Assembly: GCF_022808985.1 (NCBI RefSeq)
Contig: NZ_JAKZFT010000002.1
Span: 310,001-374,000, forward strand
Direction: 5' to 3'
Origin: Geotalea sp. SG265
GTDB taxonomy: Bacteria; Desulfobacterota; Desulfuromonadia; Geobacterales; Geobacteraceae
Length of the DNA: 64,000 bases
Shown: positions 49,980 to 58,470 of the stretch, one piece after another
Numbering within the stretch: position 1 is the stretch's first letter
Layout: each line of letters starts with the position of its first letter
Position numbers and translations under genes: made by a program
The notes under the pieces: model-generated
Databases searched by the model: none
What the model was told of the DNA's origin: nothing
The model's input: the letters and a program-made list of their open reading frames with translations, nothing else

Positions 49980-52256
49980 TTACAGCATATCCAGGGGATC
50001 GATATCTATGGCCATTCTCACCACCGCCGGCAGCTTCAGCTGCTTCCTGAACCGGGCGACCAGCCGGTGCAGCTCCGGGCGCTGCCCCGATTTGAGGAGG
50101 ATCTGGCGCCGGTAGCGGCCGCGGATCATGGCCAGGGGAGAAGACACCGGCCCCAGTATCTCCACCCGGCTCCGTGCTTCCCCCTTGAGGCGCTGCAACA
50201 GCCCCGCCGCTGCCGTCGCCCCCTTATCCACCTCTTGGGCGGAATTTCCCGAAAAAATCAGCGCCGCCAGGTAGGCAAAGGGTGGATAGCCGGCCTCGGC
50301 ACGGAATGCCGTCTCATCCTGGTAAAAACCAGTGAAATCGTGGGCAACGGCGCGGGTGATGGCGTAATGGCCGGGGTTGAGGGTCTGGATCAGCACCCGG
50401 CCCGGCATGTCTCCGCGCCCAGCACGGCCGATCACCTGGCTGATCAGCTGAAAGGTCCGTTCGCTCGAACGGAAATCGGGGATGTTCAGGGTGGCATCGG
50501 CGGAAATCACCCCCACCAGGGTCACTCCGGGAAAATCGTGCCCCTTGGCGATCATCTGCGTGCCGACCAGAATATCGACGGTGCCGTTCTCCAGCCCCTT
50601 GAGAACGCGTGAATGACCGCCTCGGCCGCTGGTCGTATCCCGATCCATGCGGCCGATTCCAGCGTCGGGATAAAGCTCCCGGACCTCTTCTTCGACCCGT
50701 TCCGTGCCGCGCCCGAGGAGGGCGATGGACGGGCTGTCGCACTTGGGGCAGACGGAGGGAGCGGGGATGGAATAGTCGCAGTAATGGCAGAAATGCCGCT
50801 CGCGGCGGCGGTGGTAGGTAAGTGTTACCGAACAGTTGGGGCAGCTGAGGACGGTGCCACACTCCTCGCAGACCAGATAGGTGGCGAAGCCGCGCCGATT
50901 GAGGAAAAGCAGCGTTTGTCCGCCGTTTGCCAGATTATCGCCCATTGCCGCGACCAACTCCGGCAGAAAGGTCGCGCTTTTTCGGCCCCGGCTGTCCAAA
51001 AGCTCCGTTGTCGGCATCGGCAAGCTGCGGACCCTTTCGGGAAGCTGCAGATAGCCGATCTTTCCCTGCTGCACCGCGTGATAGGTGGTCACCAGGGGAG
51101 TTGCCGAACCGAGCACCACCACCGCCCCTTCCATTTTGCCCCGCACCAGGGCCAGGTCCCTGGCATTGTAGCGGAAACCTTCCGACTGTTTGTAGGAAGA
51201 TTCGTGTTCTTCATCGACGACGATGATACCCAGATTGGTCAGGGGGGCGAAAAGGGCTGAGCGGGCGCCGATGACGATGGTTACCTCCCGGCGCCTGATC
51301 CGGCGCCACTCGTCATAGCGCTCGCCGTCGGAAAGGCCGCTGTGCAGAACGGCGATGCCGCTGGTGAACCGGCTCTTGAACCTCTTGACCAGCTGAGGAG
51401 TGAGGGCAATCTCCGGCACCAGTACCAGGGCAGTCCCCCCTTTTTCCAGCACCCGGGCAATGGCCTGCAGATAGACCTCGGTCTTGCCGCTGCCAGTTAC
51501 GCCATGGAGCAGAAACGGGGCGAATGCTCCCCGGGCCACGGCGGCAGAAAGGTGCTCCAGTGCCGCAGCCTGATGGACATTGAGCGCCAGGGGCAGGTCG
51601 TGGACAAAGACTTCTTCCCGGAACGGGTCCCGGTAGACCTCCCGCTCAGCAGCCGCGACCAGCCCCAGGTCCAGCAGGCGTCTGAAATGGACTGCGGTGG
51701 CGGCGAATTCCCGGCGCAACTGTGTTGCGGGGGCCTCTTCAACACGGCAGAGATATTCATGGAGGCGCAGCATCGTACCACGCAGCTTGGGTGGCGGGCC
51801 GGCAGCTGCCACGGCCCGGTAGAAAGTCTCCCGCTTGACCGGCCGCCCCCCCGTGAGCACTTCTTCCTGCACCAGGGTACCGTCGGCGGCAACCACGTTC
51901 CGTTTCCGGCTGGTCAGGTTGATGCCGGCAGGCAGTGCCGCCTTGATCACTTCTCCCAGGGGGTGAAAATAATAGGCGGCGCTCCAGCGGAAGAAGGCCA
52001 GCTCCTTTTCTGTGAAGAGCGGCTCCTCATCGAAGACATCGACAATTTCTCTGACCTCTTCGGCACTGGCCGCCGGAGTACCGACCACGTAACCGGTGAT
52101 CTTACGCCTGCCGAAAGGAATCAGCACCCGCACGCCAATGGATGCCCGGTGGGCAAGCGTGTCGGGGACGCTGTAATGAAAGGTGGCATCCAGGGGAAGG
52201 GGTACGGCCACTTCGATGATTTTAGCGGCATTCTGCTCGGGCGTCATGACCGACAT
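49980..52256 (-). CDS. priA: Primosomal protein N' (replication restart helicase)
   Basis: The 758-residue PriA has Walker [23 protein letters not shown] (DEAH box) and the zinc-binding Cys set [13 protein letters not shown] and CHYC with CPKC. An N-terminal DNA-binding part (about 1-110) starts [20 protein letters not shown]. It restarts stalled replication forks. ATG 52256 is used (ATG 52247 is three codons later); the ORF beyond it to 52721 is upstream noise with no helicase sequence. Confidence 0.95.
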   Translation of the reverse strand: MSVMTPEQNAAKIIEVAVPLPLDATFHYSVPDTLAHRASIGVRVLIPFGRRKITGYVVGTPAASAEEVREIVDVFDEEPLFTEKELAFFRWSAAYYFHPLGEVIKAALPAGINLTSRKRNVVAADGTLVQEEVLTGGRPVKRETFYRAVAAAGPPPKLRGTMLRLHEYLCRVEEAPATQLRREFAATAVHFRRLLDLGLVAAAEREVYRDPFREEVFVHDLPLALNVHQAAALEHLSAAVARGAFAPFLLHGVTGSGKTEVYLQAIARVLEKGGTALVLVPEIALTPQLVKRFKSRFTSGIAVLHSGLSDGERYDEWRRIRRREVTIVIGARSALFAPLTNLGIIVVDEEHESSYKQSEGFRYNARDLALVRGKMEGAVVVLGSATPLVTTYHAVQQGKIGYLQLPERVRSLPMPTTELLDSRGRKSATFLPELVAAMGDNLANGGQTLLFLNRRGFATYLVCEECGTVLSCPNCSVTLTYHRRRERHFCHYCDYSIPAPSVCPKCDSPSIALLGRGTERVEEEVRELYPDAGIGRMDRDTTSGRGGHSRVLKGLENGTVDILVGTQMIAKGHDFPGVTLVGVISADATLNIPDFRSSERTFQLISQVIGRAGRGDMPGRVLIQTLNPGHYAITRAVAHDFTGFYQDETAFRAEAGYPPFAYLAALIFSGNSAQEVDKGATAAAGLLQRLKGEARSRVEILGPVSSPLAMIRGRYRRQILLKSGQRPELHRLVARFRKQLKLPAVVRMAIDIDPLDML

Positions 52257-52330
52257 TATGGAGTCGGCAAGAAGTGGTGTCAAACTGAATATCCCCAACC
52301 GAAAGGCAAAAAAGGTGCGCCTGTAGATAT

Positions 52331-52393
52331 CGGGGAAAAGACAGGCAGTCGTGACCTCGTCCGTTCGCCCTGTCGCCACGACTGCCTTCCCCG
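52331..52393. repeat. Inverted-repeat element, deletion derivative (copy C)
   Basis: The outer arms CGGGGAA/TTCCCCG enclose GGCAGTCGTG and CACGACTGCC. Read on the minus strand it joins the left arm of copy A directly to its right block (GCGACAGGGCGAACGGACGA), losing about 110 bp of interior. It lies between priA and the flavodiiron terminator. Confidence 0.7.
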
Positions 52394-52410
52394 AAAATTT
52401 ACTGAAATAA

Positions 52411-52452
52411 CAAAAAAAGCCGGATGCATCCCACCTGGGGCACTTCCGGCTT
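52411..52452 (-). terminator. Rho-independent terminator after the flavodiiron protein
   Basis: On the minus strand AAGCCGGAA (52452-52444) pairs with TCCGGCTT (52424-52417), followed by seven T. Confidence 0.88.
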
Positions 52453-52486
52453 GATATTTCAATTTCTACCCTGGGGACCGGCTGGT

Positions 52487-53674
52487 TTATTTCTTCAGCA
52501 CTTCCTCGGCAACGGCCCGCCCAAGCGCCTCGCACTGCTCCAACGCCTCGGCACGCGGGGTGAACGGCGCGCGGACAAAAGGTACCGGCAGCTTGAAATT
52601 GAGCCCTTTCAACCGATCTTCCGCCAGGCGGCAGGCTTCGCCGCTCCAGCCATAACTGCCGAAGACGGCGGCAATGTTGGTTTTTAGGCGGACGGTGGAA
52701 AGATAGGCGAGGACATCCCACATGGGTTTCGGTATATCCCTGTTGATGGTGGGAACACCGAAAATCAAGGCATCCCCCGTCTCCATGAGATCGCGGATTT
52801 CCGCCGCCGTGAGCTCGGTGATGTGCCTGGCGTCCACCGGGACACCGGCAGCCGCGGCCCCCCTGGTCACACTGGCCGCCATTTTTTCCGTATTGCCATG
52901 GGGGGAGATGTAAAAGAGGACGATTTTTCTCTCTCCTGTTTCAGGGCGGCACCAGCCTTCGTACCGGGCGACCGTTTTCCACGGCTCGCTGCGCAGCACC
53001 GGCCCATGGCTCGGGCAGATGACTTCGATCTTTTCGTTCCGGATCTTGTCGATTGCCGCCAGCGCCTTGTCCTTGAAGGGGCGCATAATAGTATCGAAGT
53101 AGAACTGCATGTCGGCGCTGAAATCGGGGAGTTCGTCGTTGAAGATGGAAGAGCCGCAGTAGTGTGACCCGAATGCGTCACAGGTGAAGAGGACCTGGTC
53201 CTCCTCCAGGAGGGCGAACATGGTGTCCGGCCAGTGCAGAAAAGGGGCAACGATGAAGCGCAGGCGCTTGCCCCCCAGGTCGAGAACTTCGCCATCCTTG
53301 ACGATCTGGGACGGGAAGGGAGTGTGGATGAGATTGCCGAGAAATGTATGGGCGGCCTGGGTGGAAACCACCTTTGCCTTTGGGCAGTGCTGGAGCATGA
53401 GGGCCAGCGACCCGGAATGATCCGGTTCGGTGTGGTTGACGATGAAGTAGTCCACCTCGGCGGGATCGACAAGTTGCCTGACCTTCTCCAGGTACTCCTC
53501 ACCCCGTTTCCCCTTGACGGTATCGATGATGGCTGTTTTGTCTTTCCCTTTGATGAGATAGGAATTGTAGGTCGTACCGTGGGCAGTGGGAAAGAGATCG
53601 TCAAAGGTGCGCAGCTCGGGGTCTTTTACTCCGATCCAGTGAATGTCCGGCTTGATCTGAAATATTTCTGCCAT
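52487..53674 (-). CDS. Flavodiiron protein (oxygen or NO reductase)
   Basis: The 395-residue protein has a metallo-beta-lactamase-like diiron domain with HTEPDHSG (His-x-Glu-x-Asp-His), AGGCK-type loops absent, and the second His in PFLHWPDT. A C-terminal flavodoxin domain (about 250-395) has LFYISPHGNTEKMAASV for FMN. It reduces O2 to water or NO to N2O. There is no rubredoxin domain, so an external donor is needed. AGGAGG lies before ATG 53674. Confidence 0.93.
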   Translation of the reverse strand: MAEIFQIKPDIHWIGVKDPELRTFDDLFPTAHGTTYNSYLIKGKDKTAIIDTVKGKRGEEYLEKVRQLVDPAEVDYFIVNHTEPDHSGSLALMLQHCPKAKVVSTQAAHTFLGNLIHTPFPSQIVKDGEVLDLGGKRLRFIVAPFLHWPDTMFALLEEDQVLFTCDAFGSHYCGSSIFNDELPDFSADMQFYFDTIMRPFKDKALAAIDKIRNEKIEVICPSHGPVLRSEPWKTVARYEGWCRPETGERKIVLFYISPHGNTEKMAASVTRGAAAAGVPVDARHITELTAAEIRDLMETGDALIFGVPTINRDIPKPMWDVLAYLSTVRLKTNIAAVFGSYGWSGEACRLAEDRLKGLNFKLPVPFVRAPFTPRAEALEQCEALGRAVAEEVLKK

Positions 53675-53762
53675 TGGGTGCCTCCTAGGTAATGCGGTTG
53701 CGAAGCAAAAGTATAGCCGAAACTTCTCAGAGGGCAAGGTGGCGGCTTGAAATAACGGTTAC

Positions 53763-53787
53763 AAAAACGCCCGGTTGCCCGGGCGTT
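53763..53787 (-). terminator. Rho-independent terminator after rhlE
   Basis: On the minus strand AACGCCCGG pairs with CCGGGCGTT (arms 53787-53779 and 53774-53766), followed by TTT. Confidence 0.85.
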
Positions 53788-53815
53788 CACTGCGCATGTG
53801 AATATTACTGTACGA

Positions 53816-55171
53816 TCAGGACTGGCGGGTACCCCGGCCCGGTTTGAGACTGCGGTACTCTACCACCGGCTCAGAGGTTCGTGAGCGCGGAGCGGCACTT
53901 TTCCGTGCTTGGGCAAACCCGCCGCTCTTCCGGTCGTCCTTGCCGGGACGGCGGCCGTTGCCGGCATAGGGGGTCTTGCCGCGGCCATTTGCCGTTTGGC
54001 TGCGCTTTCCCTGGTTGTTGAGACGGCGCAGGGGACGGGTCGGCTCCAGGCCGGGAATGACGTGCATCGGTAGAGTCTGTCCCGTGTAGCGCTCGATACG
54101 GTCCAGGTAATTGAGATCGTTCAGCGAGGCGAAGGAGATGGCGACGCCGGTGGCCCCTGCCCTGCCCGTCCTGCCGATCCGGTGGACATAATCCTCGGCG
54201 AATTTGGGCAGGTCGAAGTTGATGACGTGGCTGATGCCGGAAACGTCCAGGCCCCGGGCCGCCACGTCGGTGGCCACCAGCAACCTGATCTTGCCGCGTC
54301 GCATGTTGTGAATGGTTTTGTTCCGTGCATTCTGTGACATATCGCCATGGAGAGCGGCAGCAGCATGCCCCTGGGCATGGAGGTCGCGGGCAAGGAGATC
54401 GGCGTCACGCTTGGTAGCGGAAAAAATGATGGCCTTGGTGACGCTCTCGTCGGCGATGAGATGCTGCAACATGCGGGTCTTGTGCTGGAGGTTGTCGGCC
54501 ACATGAAGTCGCTGCTCGATCTGCTCGTGGGTCGTTTTCTTGCCGGCTATCTCAATGCGCACCGGATCCTTCAGGAGACGTTGGGCAAGCTTGGCCATGA
54601 CATCATCCATGGTGGCGGTGAAGAGCAGGGTCTGGCGATTGGCAGGAGCAGCGGCGGCAATCCGGTCAACGTCCTCGCTGAAGCCCATGTCCAGCATCCG
54701 GTCGGCCTCGTCGAGAATCAGCAATTCCAGGCGGGAAAGATTGATCTTGCCCCGGTCCAGGTGGTCGATCAAGCGCCCGGGGGTGGCCACGATCAGGTCC
54801 ACCGGGCGGGACAAAAGCATCAGCTGCTCGCGGTATGGCATGCCACCGAGGATGGCGCCACTGGTGACGCGCATGAACTTGCCGTAGCTGCGCACCGCAT
54901 CGGTGACCTGGTTGGCCAGCTCACGGGTCGGGGTCAGGACTAGAATGCGCGGGCCGCGGCCGGGGAGCGGGGAGCGGACGGTGAGCCGCTGCAGGGACGG
55001 CAGGGTAAATGCCGCCGTTTTGCCTGTGCCGGTCTGGGCGGAGGCAATGAGATCCTTTCCTTCGAGCGCCAGGGGAATGGCCTGCGCCTGGATAGGCGTG
55101 GGGGTGGTGTAGCCGCAGGCGGCAATAGCCTTGAGAATAAGAGGTGACAACTGCAATGATTCAAATGACAT
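53816..55171 (-). CDS. rhlE: DEAD-box RNA helicase RhlE-type
   Basis: The 451-residue protein has Q-motif and helicase motifs: SAQTGTGKTAAF (Walker A), PTRELANQV, VATPGRL, LDEADRML and FTATM, then ATDVAARGLDV and HRIGRTGRAG. The C-terminal tail is basic and Arg/Lys-rich, as in RhlE. It unwinds structured RNA. A long leader (about 270 nt) precedes ATG 55171. Confidence 0.95.
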   Translation of the reverse strand: MSFESLQLSPLILKAIAACGYTTPTPIQAQAIPLALEGKDLIASAQTGTGKTAAFTLPSLQRLTVRSPLPGRGPRILVLTPTRELANQVTDAVRSYGKFMRVTSGAILGGMPYREQLMLLSRPVDLIVATPGRLIDHLDRGKINLSRLELLILDEADRMLDMGFSEDVDRIAAAAPANRQTLLFTATMDDVMAKLAQRLLKDPVRIEIAGKKTTHEQIEQRLHVADNLQHKTRMLQHLIADESVTKAIIFSATKRDADLLARDLHAQGHAAAALHGDMSQNARNKTIHNMRRGKIRLLVATDVAARGLDVSGISHVINFDLPKFAEDYVHRIGRTGRAGATGVAISFASLNDLNYLDRIERYTGQTLPMHVIPGLEPTRPLRRLNNQGKRSQTANGRGKTPYAGNGRRPGKDDRKSGGFAQARKSAAPRSRTSEPVVEYRSLKPGRGTRQS

Positions 55172-55705
55172 ATTAATTCCTTTGATTTCCGGCTGAGCAT
55201 GTAATGGGCGCTCCTAGGCCGGAAACGGCTGAAGATGGACGCGAATCACCGTTGCGGCAACCATTGCAACGCAGAAATGACGGCAATAACACGTATGACC
55301 GGCTCAACTACATCGTCGCCAACCATAAGTGCTACTGCATTTCGAGGGGATGCTGATATGCAGATGGGGGTTAGTGAGCGATGAAACGGGGGATGTACAG
55401 CGGGTGCAGGGTGATGAAAAACAGGTCCCCGATTGAACAGACAGGTAACTATACACGGAACCGGCAAATTTGCAAGTTTTTATTTAGAAGATAACCGATC
55501 TGCTTCCCGGCGATTGTCCATTTTACCGCCGGCGCCCACTCAAACGCCGCGGCTTTCACAGGCGCGCCAAAGGCCGACGGCAGCCATCAGCGGCACCATG
55601 CACATCAGGACTTGAAGATTAAAAATTGTACCGTAACATTAATGCTATTGATTATAGGACTGCTGTCACATAAAATGCGGTCATTTCAGCAAGGCAAAGG
55701 AACGC
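55172..55705. other. 534-bp region upstream of rhlE and of the divergent gene at 55706
   Basis: It holds an rhlE promoter (55448-55475) and a hairpin CGTTGC/GCAACG (55250-55271) inside the predicted leader. The remainder shows no gene with a ribosome-binding site and homology; the 73-residue ORF is not credible. Confidence 0.65.
55448..55475 (-). promoter_or_regulatory. Sigma-70-type promoter for rhlE
   Basis: On the minus strand TTGCAA (55475-55470) and TATAGT (55453-55448) are 16 bases apart, predicting a leader of about 270 nt. Confidence 0.55.
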
Positions 55706-56836
55706 ATGTTCGATATTCTCCTCATAGCAGATCAGGCCCGATTGGAGCACATAGTCTCCGACGCCGCCAAAGCCTGCAATGCCCACCTTCATCACATTAG
55801 CAGCCTCACCGTTCCCGAGGAAATACAATCTGCCTCGCCGGAAGCAATCTTCATCCAGAACCGCCTCTCCGGCCTCTCCGGCGATATCCTTGCCAGGCAT
55901 CTGCGATCCCTCTTCAACTCCACGGCCACGTCGCTCATCATTCTCAGCGACGATCCGGAAGACGCTCAACGGTCGTTCAAATTTGCCGATAAGTGCATAA
56001 ATTCTGCTGCAGGCGACGCCGAAGTGGCACGCATGGTCACCGGGGCAATAACCAGCAGGATTAAGCCTGGCGAAGCGGCCGGTACAAAGGAAGACGGTCC
56101 GGAGCCGGCCGGCCCGGCACTGGCGGTAAGCGACCGGGTTTCACTCTCGGGGGAGCAGCCGCCGCCGGAGCCACCCCAGATGGATTCCCCTTTTCTCCAG
56201 ACACTGACGGGAGCACTCAGCGACTTGGAACCGGTCCCGCTCCAGCCACCGGAAGAAACCCGGGACAGCTCCTCGCCTATCTCTCTCCATGCAGAGGCAT
56301 GGAGTACGCAAAAATTCACCAGCAGCCGGGACAAATTTCAACAGCGGATATGGCTTTCTGCAGGAATCACCATGGTCCTTGCAGTCTCCTTTTATTTTTT
56401 CACGGATGGAAAGCCGCTGGTGAAGGGAAAACCCTTACCCTCCGCCGCAATCCAGGCCCCAAGCAAGAACCCCATGCCTGGCGGCATGACTGCACTGCCC
56501 GCGTTCATACCTGCAAGCAAGCCGGATGCAACCTATGGCGCGGGACATGCAGGTTGGGAGCGTTACCTCGGGACCGGTAGTGAATTCAGGGTGTTCAGGC
56601 GGGACGGCATCATTAAGGCGCTGCAGATCATCGACCGGAGCGGCAAGGGGCTATCGGAAACCTTTATGGGCTCGGTGCTCCGCCAATGCACCGGGGCTGG
56701 CAGGTATACCATCGCCACTGCCGAGGCGAAAGGCACATACATGGTTGAAAAAGGCGCCGCAGATAAGGCCGGCATAATAGTTTACCGGCAAAAGTCGGAC
56801 CGCCGGATAAAGGCATTTGTTCTCTACTTCCAATAA
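55706..56836 (+). CDS. Degenerate receiver-like protein with one membrane helix
   Basis: I do not recognise the full architecture. The 376-residue protein starts with a CheY-like fold (DILLIADQARLEHIVSDAA) in which the phospho-Asp site is replaced (AIFIQNRLSGLSGD). After a Pro-rich linker, a membrane helix (about 220-236, LSAGITMVLAVSFYFF) leads to an external domain with EFRVFRRDGIIKALQIID and a C-terminal beta strand VYRQKSDRRIKAFVLYFQ. It pairs with a LysM gene 20 bp downstream. Confidence 0.65.
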   Translation: MFDILLIADQARLEHIVSDAAKACNAHLHHISSLTVPEEIQSASPEAIFIQNRLSGLSGDILARHLRSLFNSTATSLIILSDDPEDAQRSFKFADKCINSAAGDAEVARMVTGAITSRIKPGEAAGTKEDGPEPAGPALAVSDRVSLSGEQPPPEPPQMDSPFLQTLTGALSDLEPVPLQPPEETRDSSSPISLHAEAWSTQKFTSSRDKFQQRIWLSAGITMVLAVSFYFFTDGKPLVKGKPLPSAAIQAPSKNPMPGGMTALPAFIPASKPDATYGAGHAGWERYLGTGSEFRVFRRDGIIKALQIIDRSGKGLSETFMGSVLRQCTGAGRYTIATAEAKGTYMVEKGAADKAGIIVYRQKSDRRIKAFVLYFQ

Positions 56837-56856
56837 CGGCCGAATATGGGAAAGAA

Positions 56857-57870
56857 ATGATTACTGTCAGACGAGGATTGATAGCGGTTGCCCTGTTTGC
56901 CCTGTTTGCTACCGGTGCTGGTGCTGCCGTGGACTCTCCATTTGAGATAAACATTAAGGAGCTTGATGGACGCGCCGCACCAGCTCCCCCGAAAAGGAAA
57001 GCCCCTGTCGCCAAGCCTTCACGTACCATGGCGGCCAAAGCCCACGCAGGGAAGCCGAAGCCCCTTGCAGGAAGCGATGGTCATGCCAGTTACACCGTCA
57101 GGAACGGCGACCACATCTTCAAGATTCTGATGAAGCACTTCGGCATGACGAACGCTGCTGCCGAAGCGCTTATCCCGGAAGTGATCCGGCTGAACCGAGT
57201 CTCCGACATCAAGAGGCTGACCGTCGGCCAGACGCTCCTTATACCCAGCCGACATGGGCGCACCAAGGTTGCCGACAAAAAGGAACCGGCGATTTCCACA
57301 GCTATGGAACCAGCAATACAGCAGCGAATAACGACGGCACAGCTTGGTGAAGCACCGGCCGGCGCGGCAATTGCCGTACGTTCCATAACGAGCAGAGATC
57401 CTGCCGAGGTCACCGACGCCATTCTGAACATCCTTGCCGTCAAGCCGGGCAAGGACCATTTTGTCGAGGCATCGGCGGCCACCCGACAGGCACTCCGCCT
57501 GGGCGCCAAGGTCGATCGCTTCTTCGAAAGCAACGACAAACATTACATGATCAGCTTTTCGGCGACGGAGCCCTTCACCTACACGGTTTACCGGCTGCTG
57601 GAACTGGAAGGGGTCAGGCTGATCAGGATCGACCAGGATGCCGATCTTAAACAGGTGGCAACAGCCGTTCTTTCCGCCATGAATATTCCCTATCGCTACG
57701 GTGAACATGCCGTTATTCTCAACGACAGGAACCACACCAGCGCGACCCTGAAGGGGTTCCTCTTCACCAGGGAAACAACCATACCGCCACGATTGATTCT
57801 GTTGTCGGATATGCCTGTCGCTGCCCTGACAGCCAGCCTGCTGGAAAGCAAGGAAAGGAATCAGCGCTAA
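56857..57870 (+). CDS. Exported LysM-domain protein
   Basis: The 337-residue protein has a signal peptide ending GAGAAV, a basic linker, then one LysM domain (about 74-128): YTVRNGDHIFKILMKHFGMT to LTVGQTLLIPSR. The C-terminal part (about 165-325) is unassigned. It probably binds peptidoglycan. It follows the receiver-like gene by 20 bp. Confidence 0.8.
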   Translation: MITVRRGLIAVALFALFATGAGAAVDSPFEINIKELDGRAAPAPPKRKAPVAKPSRTMAAKAHAGKPKPLAGSDGHASYTVRNGDHIFKILMKHFGMTNAAAEALIPEVIRLNRVSDIKRLTVGQTLLIPSRHGRTKVADKKEPAISTAMEPAIQQRITTAQLGEAPAGAAIAVRSITSRDPAEVTDAILNILAVKPGKDHFVEASAATRQALRLGAKVDRFFESNDKHYMISFSATEPFTYTVYRLLELEGVRLIRIDQDADLKQVATAVLSAMNIPYRYGEHAVILNDRNHTSATLKGFLFTRETTIPPRLILLSDMPVAALTASLLESKERNQR

Positions 57871-57873
57871 CCG

Positions 57874-58470
57874 TTACTGGCGGGACAGGTTCAGCAGACA
57901 GTCGGCACGATAAAGGGTGGCATCGGCAGCCAGAGGCGAATCGGGAAAATTCGCGAGAAACCGATCGAATTCCTCCAGCGCCTTGCCGGGCTGCCCATTT
58001 TTGTAGGCGGTAACAGCACGTTGGTATTGCAGATGGGAAGGATCGGCCCCGCCGTTTGTGGGCCGTGCCTTGACTGGTACTGCCGGGGCGGCGGTCGCGG
58101 CCGCTCCAGGTGTGGAGTGGATACGGGACCGCTTCTTTTTTGTCCGGGACATGGGGGAATGGCCGGCAGTTACCGGAACGAGCAGGCGGGAACCGGTAAA
58201 GATCCGGTCGGGATTATCGATCTTGTTGAAAAGCAGTATCTGGGGAAAGTAGGATGCCCTGCCACGGTATTTCCTGGAAAGACTTCGCAGGGTATCCCCC
58301 TTGCAGATCGTGATCCCCTGCACCAGAATGCCCTCTTCCGGGCCTGCCGGAGCGGCACCCGATTCAACGGGTTGCGGCCGGTAGATAATCCGGGAATCGG
58401 CTGAAAATACCGTCATCGGTGCGGCACCCACAAGCAGCAAGCCCGCCAGTCCCCACCTCAGGCCCCGCAT
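57874..58470 (-). CDS. Exported LysM protein with TPR-like C-terminus
   Basis: The 198-residue protein has a signal peptide (about 1-24), a LysM-like domain (ITICKGDTLRSLSRKYRGRAS to GSRLLVPV) and a C-terminal helical repeat (AVTAYKNGQPGKALEEFDRFLANFPDSPLAADATLYRADC), which matches a tetratricopeptide/YbgF-like unit. It overlaps the preceding gene by 1 bp (TGATG), so the two are probably co-translated. Confidence 0.75.
   Translation of the reverse strand: MRGLRWGLAGLLLVGAAPMTVFSADSRIIYRPQPVESGAAPAGPEEGILVQGITICKGDTLRSLSRKYRGRASYFPQILLFNKIDNPDRIFTGSRLLVPVTAGHSPMSRTKKKRSRIHSTPGAAATAAPAVPVKARPTNGGADPSHLQYQRAVTAYKNGQPGKALEEFDRFLANFPDSPLAADATLYRADCLLNLSRQ

Noticed and set aside
52257-52721. Upstream extension of the priA frame
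   Set aside because: The extra residues do not resemble PriA, and the region includes a repeat, the flavodiiron terminator and the end of another gene.
55246-55467. 73-codon minus-strand ORF ahead of rhlE
   Set aside because: Its frame gives a low-complexity Pro/Val peptide with no ribosome-binding site; the region is better explained as an untranslated leader.
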